Shown here in pieces: positions 17,886 to 25,397 of a stretch of 43,100 nucleotides of DNA; the stretch's first letter is position 1; the number at the start of each line of letters is the position of its first letter. The position numbers and the translations under genes were made by a program. The DNA lies in contig NZ_JAKIKR010000044.1 of assembly GCF_023284025.1 (NCBI RefSeq), positions 1 through 43,100 of the forward strand. The letters run 5' to 3'. The notes under the pieces are model-generated. The model saw only the letters and a program-made list of their open reading frames with translations. It did not search any database and had not been told where the DNA came from. This DNA comes from Shewanella abyssi. Lineage in GTDB: Bacteria; Pseudomonadota; Gammaproteobacteria; Enterobacterales; Shewanellaceae.

Positions 17886-20800
17886 ATGAATATTAACCGA
17901 TTTATCATCGCCATCGCCAGTGCTCTTATCATGGTGTCTGGTGTGAGTCATAGTGATGATACTGAGCTTTACGTATTTGAATCTTCAGCGCGTTCAGGCT
18001 CGCGTCCACAAGTGCTTATTATTTTCGATAACTCCGGAAGTATGGGGACATGGGAGAGCACCGAAGAGTTCTATTCTCGTGGCGAGACAGTGACTGATGG
18101 CACTAAACTTTATTATGCAAAAGGTGGTGGTCTAGTCCCGGAAGTGACGAGTAGTAACTACTTCTATAGTTCAATTAATGGCTGTAAAACATCTAAAACA
18201 TACCTAACTGATTACGGTTTTTTTACTGGTTTTGTTCGAGAGTATAGTTTCACTGGAGAAAATGGCACCTGGTCTGAACTACCTGACACATTAGGTAGCA
18301 CTGTTAATCAAGTCGATTGCTTCGAAGATTTCGAAACCGATTCCAGTTTACAATTTGAAAACGCGACGGCTGTTCCGAACGGTTTTCCTGTCGATAGTTT
18401 AGGCTCTAAATCCAGCCCCGTGAGCTATACGAATGTCACCAGTAGTTCATCATCAGCGGAGATATCAGCGGCAGTAGACAGCGCTTTTTTAACCAAGTTT
18501 GGTACTGGTAAATCCGTCACTATTTACACCGAACGTTACGTGAATTGGTATCATTCAAGCAAATCAAGAGATTGGGAAACGCGGATGAATATCGCTAAAC
18601 GCGTGATGGAGGATACGGTGGTAACAACTCCCAGCGTTGATTTTGGACTCGCTATATTTAATTACAATACCAGTAGCAGTTCCGATGGTGGTCGAATTAT
18701 TTCCGGTATAAAACGTATGTCATCCTCTGACAAGGTTGATCTCGTAGAACAGATTAATGATCTTAATTCGCAAACCAATACCCCTCTTTGTGAAACCTTA
18801 TATGAGGCATATCGATATTTCTCTGGTGGTGCAGTGTACTTTGCCAAAGAAGCGGGCAGTATGACGCCAGTTCGAGACCGCACTATTGAGAGCGGAAGCA
18901 AATACATTTCACCTTTTAAGAGCACTCAATGTTCAAACCGTTCCTATGTGGTGTACATCACCGATGGCGCGCCGACACAAGATACAAAAGCAGACTACAA
19001 AGTAAAAAATATGGCTGGTTATAAATCGTCTGAAAGAGTCGATGGTAGTTATTTGCCTGCCTTAGCCAGTATTATGCACCGCAAAGATGTCAACCCTAAC
19101 CTTGAGGGCGATCAGTTTGTGTCAACCTTCACTATTGGCTTTAGTGACGGCGCAGCGGATGCCGAACCTATTTTGAAAAAAACCGCAGAGCTTAGCGGTG
19201 CGAAATATTTTGCAGCAAAAGATGCTACCCAACTGCAGTCGGCACTGCAGCAGGTGTTTTCACAAATATTGGAAGTTAATGCTAGTTTCACCTCACCTTC
19301 GATCGCCAGCAATAATTTTGACAGAACTCAAACCTTTGATTCCGTGTATTACGCGATGTTTCTTCCTAATAAAGGCCCGCGGTGGATGGGCAATATTAAG
19401 AAGTTCAAAGTGACGGGGAGTGGGGATATTGTCGATAAGAATGGTGCCAATGCCATTGGCGCTGATGGAAACCTTAAAAATACTGCATGCTCCTATTGGA
19501 CGCCAAACTCTGTCTGCAACGCGAGTAGCGGTGGTGGTGATGGAAACGATGTTCGAGTGGGTGGTATTGCCCATGAGTTAAGAACAACGTCAAGCCGCAC
19601 CCTCTATGGGGATTTTGGCACTAACGGTGCATTGGTCAACTTTACCAAGAGTAATGCTTCATCAAAGGCAGGCGGCAATAGTGCATTAGCGAGTTATATG
19701 GGAGTTACTAAGTCGAGTTTATCGACCTACTTTGACTGGGCTAAAGGCAAAGACACTGACGATGATGATGGTGACTCTTCAACAACAGACGCTAGAGAAG
19801 ACATATTTGGCGATCCACTACACTCAAAGCCGTTAGCGTTGAATTTTGGTTCTGTTGACGCGCCGGATATTCGAGTTGTCGTTGGCACCAACCATGGTTT
19901 TCTACACATGTTCAAAGATGAAGGGAGCAGTGTGTCAGAAACATGGGCGTTTATGCCTTATGAGTTATTACCTAATATTCCAGAACTGAAAGCGAATGTA
20001 CCGACGGGGGTGCACTCGGTATACGGTATTGATAGTCCGCCCATCTCTTATGTTAAAACGGCCGCTAGCGGCGCAGTTGAAACAGCTTGGCTATTTGTCG
20101 GAATGAGGCGAGGTGGCAAGTCTTACTATGCACTTGATATCAGCGATCCTGATGCTCCCACCTTTATGTGGAAGATCAATTCCGATAGTCCAGGAATGAG
20201 TGAGCTTGGCCAGAGTTGGGCTGAGCCTGTCGTCACCTATATACCGGGTTGGCCCGCAGGTAATACTGAATTTTCAAAGGCTAAACCAGTACTGATATTT
20301 GGTGCGGGTTACTCTCCAGCTACCAAAGACGGAGCAGCTGTGGGCCGGCCCGATACACAAGGACGAGGTGTATTTATTGTCGATGCTGAGACTGGAGTGT
20401 TGGTACATTCGTTTGGCCCAACAGCAGGGTCTAACGTAACGCAACTGCCAGGTATCACCGACAGTGTTCCCAATTCCGTTGCCGTATTGGACAGTAATGG
20501 TGATAAATTAACCGATAGAATTTACGCCACTGATACCGGGGCTAATGTTTGGCGTATTGACTTACCCAGCGGTAATCCGAGTGATGCTAAAAAACCTTGG
20601 ACTGCATTTAAGTTTGCAGACCTTGGCGGCGGGACATCGGCAACCGATAGACGCTTTTTTGCTGAAGCCGCGGTGGCTCAAACCATGTTTACTAATGTGT
20701 CAGAGGTCAGTGTCACGGTAGGGGAAGAAACGACGACAACTCAAACATATCAAAATGTTCCATACGATGCGGTGGTTATTGGGTCGGGCAACCGCCCCCA

Positions 20801-21413
20801 TCCATTAGATCTATTGCGAAGTGATAACTTTTTTACATTGCAAGACCGAAATGTAGTGTCAAAATCTTTTAATGGACTCGATGGCAACACTGTTCCTGCT
20901 GCGCTGACGTTAAGCAATTTGTACAATGTTACCACTAACGCCCCAGCAACAGATGCTGAAAATGTCACCTTTGGCACTAAGCGTGGTTGGTATTATCAGT
21001 TCTCAGGAGCTGGAGAGAAAAGCCTTTCTGCGGCAACCATTATTCAAGGGCGGGTATTTTTTACATCCTATGTGCCAGGTGATAACTCGGTTGATAATCA
21101 ATGTTTAGTCTCTGGGGTCGGCAGGTTATACGGCTTTGACCTGCATCGAGGTATTCGCTCCTATACTGAAGAATATTATGAGATGGGTGAAAGAGTGCCT
21201 GATACGCCGCAACTTGTTATACCGCCAAATGGTGAAGGCGATAGCTATATGTACTTGATTGGTATAGGAGCAGCTGGTGATAAGATGGAATATAAGGATT
21301 GTCCTGCTGGAAGCTTGAATTGCCCTCCACCACCGCCGTGTGAGTCTGGTGATAACAAGTGTGTCGGCGACGGGCCTGGAGTCAATAGAATTTACTACCA
21401 CGTTGATAATTAA
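17886..21413 (+). CDS. pilY1: Type IV pilus tip protein/adhesin PilY1
   Basis: A large secreted protein associated with the pilus tip; in Pseudomonas it controls pilus extension and retraction, adhesion and surface sensing. A Sec signal peptide (MNINRFIIAIASALIMVSGV) is followed by a von Willebrand A-like domain with a MIDAS motif DNSGS at residues 48-52. The C-terminal half is a beta-propeller with FVIDAETGV. An EF-hand-like calcium loop DSNGDKLTD lies at residues 869-877, corresponding to the loop known to bind calcium in Pseudomonas PilY1. I chose the second ATG (17886), preceded by CAGGA, over 17865, which overlaps pilX. It has 1175 aa, normal for the family. Confidence 0.93.
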   Translation: MNINRFIIAIASALIMVSGVSHSDDTELYVFESSARSGSRPQVLIIFDNSGSMGTWESTEEFYSRGETVTDGTKLYYAKGGGLVPEVTSSNYFYSSINGCKTSKTYLTDYGFFTGFVREYSFTGENGTWSELPDTLGSTVNQVDCFEDFETDSSLQFENATAVPNGFPVDSLGSKSSPVSYTNVTSSSSSAEISAAVDSAFLTKFGTGKSVTIYTERYVNWYHSSKSRDWETRMNIAKRVMEDTVVTTPSVDFGLAIFNYNTSSSSDGGRIISGIKRMSSSDKVDLVEQINDLNSQTNTPLCETLYEAYRYFSGGAVYFAKEAGSMTPVRDRTIESGSKYISPFKSTQCSNRSYVVYITDGAPTQDTKADYKVKNMAGYKSSERVDGSYLPALASIMHRKDVNPNLEGDQFVSTFTIGFSDGAADAEPILKKTAELSGAKYFAAKDATQLQSALQQVFSQILEVNASFTSPSIASNNFDRTQTFDSVYYAMFLPNKGPRWMGNIKKFKVTGSGDIVDKNGANAIGADGNLKNTACSYWTPNSVCNASSGGGDGNDVRVGGIAHELRTTSSRTLYGDFGTNGALVNFTKSNASSKAGGNSALASYMGVTKSSLSTYFDWAKGKDTDDDDGDSSTTDAREDIFGDPLHSKPLALNFGSVDAPDIRVVVGTNHGFLHMFKDEGSSVSETWAFMPYELLPNIPELKANVPTGVHSVYGIDSPPISYVKTAASGAVETAWLFVGMRRGGKSYYALDISDPDAPTFMWKINSDSPGMSELGQSWAEPVVTYIPGWPAGNTEFSKAKPVLIFGAGYSPATKDGAAVGRPDTQGRGVFIVDAETGVLVHSFGPTAGSNVTQLPGITDSVPNSVAVLDSNGDKLTDRIYATDTGANVWRIDLPSGNPSDAKKPWTAFKFADLGGGTSATDRRFFAEAAVAQTMFTNVSEVSVTVGEETTTTQTYQNVPYDAVVIGSGNRPHPLDLLRSDNFFTLQDRNVVSKSFNGLDGNTVPAALTLSNLYNVTTNAPATDAENVTFGTKRGWYYQFSGAGEKSLSAATIIQGRVFFTSYVPGDNSVDNQCLVSGVGRLYGFDLHRGIRSYTEEYYEMGERVPDTPQLVIPPNGEGDSYMYLIGIGAAGDKMEYKDCPAGSLNCPPPPPCESGDNKCVGDGPGVNRIYYHVDN

Positions 21414-21418
21414 GGGTA

Positions 21419-21814
21419 ATGATGAGCTGGAAAAATGGTTTCACCTTGATTGAGTTGATGGTTACAGTCGCTATTATCGGTATTTTAGCGTCAATTGCAT
21501 ACCCATCCTATATCGAGTACGTCGCTAAAGGCGTAAGGGCTGAAGGGCTCACTGTATTAACTGATGCTGCTAACCTGCAGGAGCAGTTCTATTTAGATAA
21601 CCGCACTTATACCGCAAGCATGATCGATTTAGGCTTTGCTGTTAACCCTTTCATATCAGAGAGTGACTATTACAGTGTCAGCGCGACAATCGTCGGCACT
21701 GGAAGCTTTATATTAAAAGCGACTGCCCAAGGGGCACAGGCATCTCGGGATACGAGTTGTAAAGTTTTGGAAATTACTGAAACAGGGGCTAAGACTCCTA
21801 CGGAGTGTTGGTGA
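21419..21814 (+). CDS. pilE: Type IV pilin-like minor pilin PilE
   Basis: A minor pilin with a very short leader: MMSWKNG, then FTLIELMVTVAIIGILASIAYPSY with Glu5. The body (131 aa in total) has one C-terminal disulfide pair (TSCKVLEITETGAKTPTECW), the D-region of PilE/ComP-like minor pilins. It begins 5 bp after pilY1, with AAGGGT at the junction. As the last prepilin of the operon it probably links the priming complex to the major pilin, whose gene is not in this window. Confidence 0.87.
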   Translation: MMSWKNGFTLIELMVTVAIIGILASIAYPSYIEYVAKGVRAEGLTVLTDAANLQEQFYLDNRTYTASMIDLGFAVNPFISESDYYSVSATIVGTGSFILKATAQGAQASRDTSCKVLEITETGAKTPTECW

Positions 21815-22113
21815 TGAAATGGATAATGGTTGTTAGTGTTGTCGTCGGCTTTTCCTGTTCGGCTCTAGCTGGCGAGGTGACCAAACAAGATTTTAAATGC
21901 TATGTGGAAACTACAATAGACAAGCAGGTAGTCTTTTATCGATGGGACATCAATAAAGTAGCGCGATTGATGGCTGCATTACCAGCGACTCAAACGGCGA
22001 AAAATGCGCAGGGAAACAAAGCATATATTAAGTCTGTGGCTGAATGTGTCGTTCTTGATAAAGACTTTTCAACTGAAAAAGCTCAACGTTTAGATTACAA
22101 AACAGTTCGGTAA
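21814..22113 (+). CDS. tapY2: TapY2-like small secreted pilus protein
   Basis: A 99-residue protein with a signal peptide (MKWIMVVSVVVGFSCSALAG), a mature start EVTKQDFKCYVET and two mature cysteines (FKCYVET, AECVVLD) that could form a disulfide. Its size, sequence pattern and position at the end of the pilV-pilE operon fit TapY2, a small protein known from Aeromonas/Shewanella type IVa pilus clusters, whose role is not well defined. The start codon overlaps the pilE stop (GTGATGA), indicating translational coupling. The family call is from memory of the pattern and is moderate. Confidence 0.62.
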   Translation: MKWIMVVSVVVGFSCSALAGEVTKQDFKCYVETTIDKQVVFYRWDINKVARLMAALPATQTAKNAQGNKAYIKSVAECVVLDKDFSTEKAQRLDYKTVR

Positions 22114-22140
22114 CTGGGTTGGTGTGATTGTATGTTGGGG

Positions 22141-22677
22141 CTAGCTGCAGTTCACCGAGCCTGTAGACAGACTAATTTTTCCTGATGTTGAAACGTCTAT
22201 GCCTTTAGCATTTGAATTTGTTTTACTTGAAGGGCAATAGATAAACTGGCGTGAGCTGGCACTGGCAGCGCTTCCTGTCACCATACCTTCGGCTGAGAAG
22301 CTTATAGTGCTTAGGCTTGTTTTGATAAAGTCATTACTGTTAAAAGCATCGATAGAGCGTATTATTTGATCATCAGAGCTATCAAATGTGCCGTCAGAGT
22401 TTACGTCGATAAAAATATCGTAGCCATTGATCCAATCGGTACCACATGAAGAGCTAGACACTGGGCATAAAGATACAGTGGCCCCATAGCTGATGGCATG
22501 GCTTCTTGCTGTGATAAATGATTGTTGAATATTACTGCTTGCCGCTTCACTGCGAGAGTTATCGTAAAAATCAGTAAAAGAGGGCACGGCGATAGCAATT
22601 AATATTGCTGCAATGGCAATACTGACCATTAGCTCGATTAAGGTGAAAGCGTTGAGATAATATTTATTAAAATTCAT
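22141..22677 (-). CDS. FimT/GspH-type pseudopilin (first of two)
   Basis: A 178-residue prepilin-like protein: leader MNFNKYYLNA, then FTLIELMVSIAIAAILIAIA with Glu5. It has a GspH/FimT body including the conserved ARSHAISYG helix end, CPVSSSSCGTDW and a DSSDDQIIRS strand region. The residue before the cleavage point is Ala, not the usual Gly. It is convergent with tapY2 with only 27 bp between them, and I see no clear terminator there. It is paralogous to the next gene upstream (22808-23326). FimT proteins are minor pilins, implicated in DNA uptake in some species. Confidence 0.8.
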   Translation of the reverse strand: MNFNKYYLNAFTLIELMVSIAIAAILIAIAVPSFTDFYDNSRSEAASSNIQQSFITARSHAISYGATVSLCPVSSSSCGTDWINGYDIFIDVNSDGTFDSSDDQIIRSIDAFNSNDFIKTSLSTISFSAEGMVTGSAASASSRQFIYCPSSKTNSNAKGIDVSTSGKISLSTGSVNCS

Positions 22678-22807
22678 TCGACATACTCTATTGCTATAAC
22701 AGCTACAGTATATGTGAGTTTATAGAGACTTACAGCAAATAAACTGGTTTTATCCTCGTCAAATTACTGACAATAAAACTAAATTCTGACAGTTAGATAT
22801 TATACAC

Positions 22808-23326
22808 TTATTCGTTAATACAGCTGATTTCTTTCTTGGTTGAAAACCTTGTACGGCCTGACTGACTAACGATAACGGCGGTAGATAGCTGACTATCATA
22901 GCTATCTGGACAATAACTTAAAGTACCATTTGTACCAGAGGCTAAGCCATCACTTTGAAACCTAATAGCACCTCGATTATATTGAACATGATCATTTGAA
23001 TTAAAGGGACCAATGGTGAATAGTAGCTGGTCATTTCCATCAATAAGGTTGTTTTGACCTGAGTCACTAAAGACTGAAATATTTTGCCGCCAATCAGTTG
23101 AACAGCGCTGAGATTCAATAGGGCAAACGGTTACCCTCATGCCGTAGGCAATAGCATGATTCCTTGCAAATTGAATAGATTGTTGGATTTTTCGAATGTT
23201 GACATCTGCTCTTATGTAGGCATATAACGACGTAAATGATGGCACCGCGATAACCATTAATATAGTACTTATGGCTAATGTGACGATAAGTTCTATCAAG
23301 GTGAAGCCAGTTTGGTGATTATTCAT
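22808..23326 (-). CDS. FimT/GspH-type pseudopilin (second of two)
   Basis: A 172-residue prepilin with canonical leader MNNHQTG before FTLIELIVTLAISTILMVIA. The GspH/FimT body has ARNHAIAYGMRVTVCP, CSTDWRQNISVF and a C-terminal cysteine pair (LSYCPDS, EISCINE). AGGGAAG lies in front of the ATG. It is a clear paralogue of the 22141-22677 gene, sharing the FARxHAIxYG, CP-x-C-TDW and GxFNSND patterns. The two are separated by 130 bp and probably co-transcribed. This copy keeps the conventional Gly cleavage site. Confidence 0.82.
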   Translation of the reverse strand: MNNHQTGFTLIELIVTLAISTILMVIAVPSFTSLYAYIRADVNIRKIQQSIQFARNHAIAYGMRVTVCPIESQRCSTDWRQNISVFSDSGQNNLIDGNDQLLFTIGPFNSNDHVQYNRGAIRFQSDGLASGTNGTLSYCPDSYDSQLSTAVIVSQSGRTRFSTKKEISCINE

Positions 23327-23413
23327 TTTGTATCTTCCCTGAACAAGCTATATCGCATCCTGCGACTATAAGTAACTTCAGCCAGTATAGTGATAACAGC
23401 AGCTCAACCTAGG

Positions 23414-23441
23414 TTGACTCAATAGATTGTTCCGTTATAAG
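23414..23441 (+). promoter_or_regulatory. Probable sigma-70 promoter of glnB
   Basis: TTGACT and TATAAG, each one base off consensus, are separated by 16 bp and lie about 120 bp before the glnB start. I see no sigma-54 -24/-12 pair. Confidence 0.5.
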
Positions 23442-23562
23442 AAGACAGCATTTACTTTTAAGGCCGGTACCAAATCACTTTAGGCTTCAGAGTTTTGGAG
23501 CTGCGTGCTAAGCTGGAAGGCGATAAATTTAGTCAATTCAGCAAGTTTTTAGGAGTTCTACA

Positions 23563-23901
23563 ATGAAAAAGGTCGAAGCCATTATTAAACCATTTAAGTT
23601 AGATGATGTGCGCGAGTCACTTGCTGATATTGGAATTACCGGAATGACGGTGTCTGAGGTTAAAGGCTTTGGCCGTCAAAAAGGTCATACAGAACTCTAT
23701 CGCGGCGCAGAATATATGGTCGACTTTTTACCTAAAGTAAAAATTGAATTGGTTATTCAAGATGAACTGCTTGATCAAGCGATAGATGTGATTGTTGATA
23801 CTGCACGTACGGGTAAAATTGGCGATGGTAAGATCTTTGTGACTGATATTGAACGTGTTATCCGTATTCGTACTGGCGAAGAAAACGAAGAAGCTGTTTA
23901 A
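23563..23901 (+). CDS. glnB: Nitrogen regulatory protein P-II
   Basis: A trimeric PII signal protein that reports 2-oxoglutarate, ATP/ADP and glutamine status to NtrB and adenylyltransferase. It has 112 aa with the uridylylation Tyr51 in RGAEYMVDF, the T-loop GRQKGHTELYRGAEY, and the TGKIGDGKIFV B-loop. It reads like GlnB rather than GlnK (FKLDDVRESL, FGRQKGHTELYRG), and no amtB is adjacent. AGGAG lies eight bases before the ATG. Confidence 0.95.
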   Translation: MKKVEAIIKPFKLDDVRESLADIGITGMTVSEVKGFGRQKGHTELYRGAEYMVDFLPKVKIELVIQDELLDQAIDVIVDTARTGKIGDGKIFVTDIERVIRIRTGEENEEAV

Positions 23902-23911
23902 GCTAACGGAA

Positions 23912-23952
23912 GTCTTTTCACATGGTTTGGCTTGCAAATCATGTAAAAAGAC
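23912..23952. other. Long hairpin between convergent glnB and nagR
   Basis: GTCTTTT-CACATGGTTTG and CAAATCATG-TAAAAAGAC form an 18-bp stem with one mismatch and one G-T pair around a 5-nt loop. T and A runs lie inside the arms rather than after them, so it is not a textbook terminator. Its place between convergent ends suggests a 3'-end role for both mRNAs. Confidence 0.55.
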
Positions 23953-23957
23953 CGCTA

Positions 23958-24974
23958 TTACTTTTTAGGCGAGGTCGAAGAGTCGCGAATGACGGGTTCT
24001 GGAACAAAGACTCTCGATTGATCTGGGGCTTGGGCACGACGCTTGGCAATTAATAGCTCTGTAGCGATATGAGCAATCTTTTCGTTTGGCTGGTGCACTG
24101 TGGTCAGCTTAGGCCAAGTTTGGCGTGAAAAAGGGCTATCCTCAAAGCCGACAATCGAAATATCCGCTGGAATATCCACTCCCTCAAGTCTTGCCGCAAA
24201 CAGTGCTCCAGCGGCAATTTCATCGTTACAAGCAACAATGGCTGTTGGTTTTTTAGTTTGGGCTAACAGCTTTTTAGCCCCTTCCACTCCCGACTCAAAC
24301 GAATACTGTCCATCGATGATAAAGTGATTATCGATGGCAATATTATTGTCTTTAAGGGCTTGTTTAAAACCCGCTAAGCGCTCTTTAGTCGATTCATGTT
24401 GTTCATCACCACTTAAAAATGCAATGTGTTTATGACCGAGATCGATTAAATGCTGGGTGATCGATATCGCGCCAGATTTATCATCGACAAGAACGGCTAG
24501 GCCATTATTATCTTCAAGTTTTTCACCTGCAATAATGCGCACATAACTCGCCTCAATTTTATCAAGTGCGGCCAGTATCACCGGATCTTCAGATAAAGGA
24601 GGGGTAAGAACTAAGCCTGACAATCTATTGTGCTTGACCAATTTTACCAGCTCATCGCAAATATCCGCAGATTTAGAATCACACGGGTGGATCAATAATT
24701 CATAGCCGAGATCTTTACAGGCAGACAAAATACCGTTTTGCATATCAATAATATAATAAGCATTAGGATTGTCATAGATAAAGCCAATAACGTAAGAACT
24801 TGTTCCTGCAAGGTTTCTTGCTGCCAGATTGGGTTGGTAATTTAACGCTTTAATCGCTTCGTTCACTTTATCGATTGTAGCTTGTTTTACCGAAGGCTCG
24901 TTATTGGTGACGCGAGAGACGGTTTTTATCGATACGCCTGCGTGTTTAGCGACATCATTAATAGTGACTTTCAT
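23958..24974 (-). CDS. nagR: LacI-family transcriptional regulator, probable NagR
   Basis: A LacI/GalR repressor of 338 aa: helix-turn-helix at residues 2-25 (VTINDVAKHAGVSIKTVSRV), hinge LNYQPNLAARNLAG, then a periplasmic-binding-protein-like effector domain ending GFEDSPFSRQTWPKLTTVHQ. In Shewanella a LacI-type NagR represses the GlcNAc/chitin genes and responds to GlcNAc-6-phosphate or a related sugar. The location at the edge of the TonB receptor-nagK-nagA-nagP cluster supports this role, as do five TGACA-nCGnT-GTCA-type palindromes in the intergenic regions. The ribosome site is weak (GAGAAA). The effector is inferred, not visible. Confidence 0.82.
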   Translation of the reverse strand: MKVTINDVAKHAGVSIKTVSRVTNNEPSVKQATIDKVNEAIKALNYQPNLAARNLAGTSSYVIGFIYDNPNAYYIIDMQNGILSACKDLGYELLIHPCDSKSADICDELVKLVKHNRLSGLVLTPPLSEDPVILAALDKIEASYVRIIAGEKLEDNNGLAVLVDDKSGAISITQHLIDLGHKHIAFLSGDEQHESTKERLAGFKQALKDNNIAIDNHFIIDGQYSFESGVEGAKKLLAQTKKPTAIVACNDEIAAGALFAARLEGVDIPADISIVGFEDSPFSRQTWPKLTTVHQPNEKIAHIATELLIAKRRAQAPDQSRVFVPEPVIRDSSTSPKK

Positions 24975-25321
24975 AAAACTGATTTCTCGTTAATAAGAGA
25001 GCGTGGCAATCAAATTATTGCAAATAACATACCGTTAGCATCTTGAGGTTTGACGACAATAATTGTTATCGATTTTAGCCGTATAGTGCGAACTTTTACG
25101 CTAATTAGCAATCATCTGATGCTGATTTTTTGTATTTATTTCTAATTTTGAAAAAAATGTCACTGCAGTGATTGAAGTTTGATGCTTGTTTAACTATTTG
25201 TAATTTATGAATAATAATGTTCCACGCCTTGCTCTATTGTTGTTTTTAATGAATAAAATTAACGCAGTAGTTATTTTGTTGTGGCGAAGCTGTTAAATAT
25301 TGTGTAATGTTTGCCCTAGAC
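24975..25321. other. Regulatory gap between nagR and the TonB-dependent receptor gene
   Basis: An AT-rich intergenic stretch between divergent genes. It must hold the promoters of nagR (left) and of the receptor gene (right), but I could not place -35/-10 pairs with confidence. The only clear motif in the full 423-bp gap is the NagR-type palindrome at 25322-25337. I see no copy close to the nagR start, so there is no visible sign of direct autoregulation. Confidence 0.4.
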
Positions 25322-25337
25322 ATGACAGCGTTGTCAT
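25322..25337. promoter_or_regulatory. NagR operator 1, upstream of the TonB-dependent receptor gene
   Basis: ATGACAGCGTTGTCAT is a nearly perfect 16-bp palindrome matching the Shewanella NagR motif. It ends 60 bp before the chosen receptor start at 25398, suitable for blocking transcription. Confidence 0.82.
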
Positions 25338-25397
25338 TCCGGTTGGGGAATGGTTATGGATATAAAAAAAGATAATAAGTTATGGAAGGGAAACGAG

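Noticed and set aside
25056..25066. Small palindrome ACAATAATTGT upstream of nagR as an operator
   Set aside because: Only five bases per arm in AT-rich DNA, no resemblance to the NagR motif.
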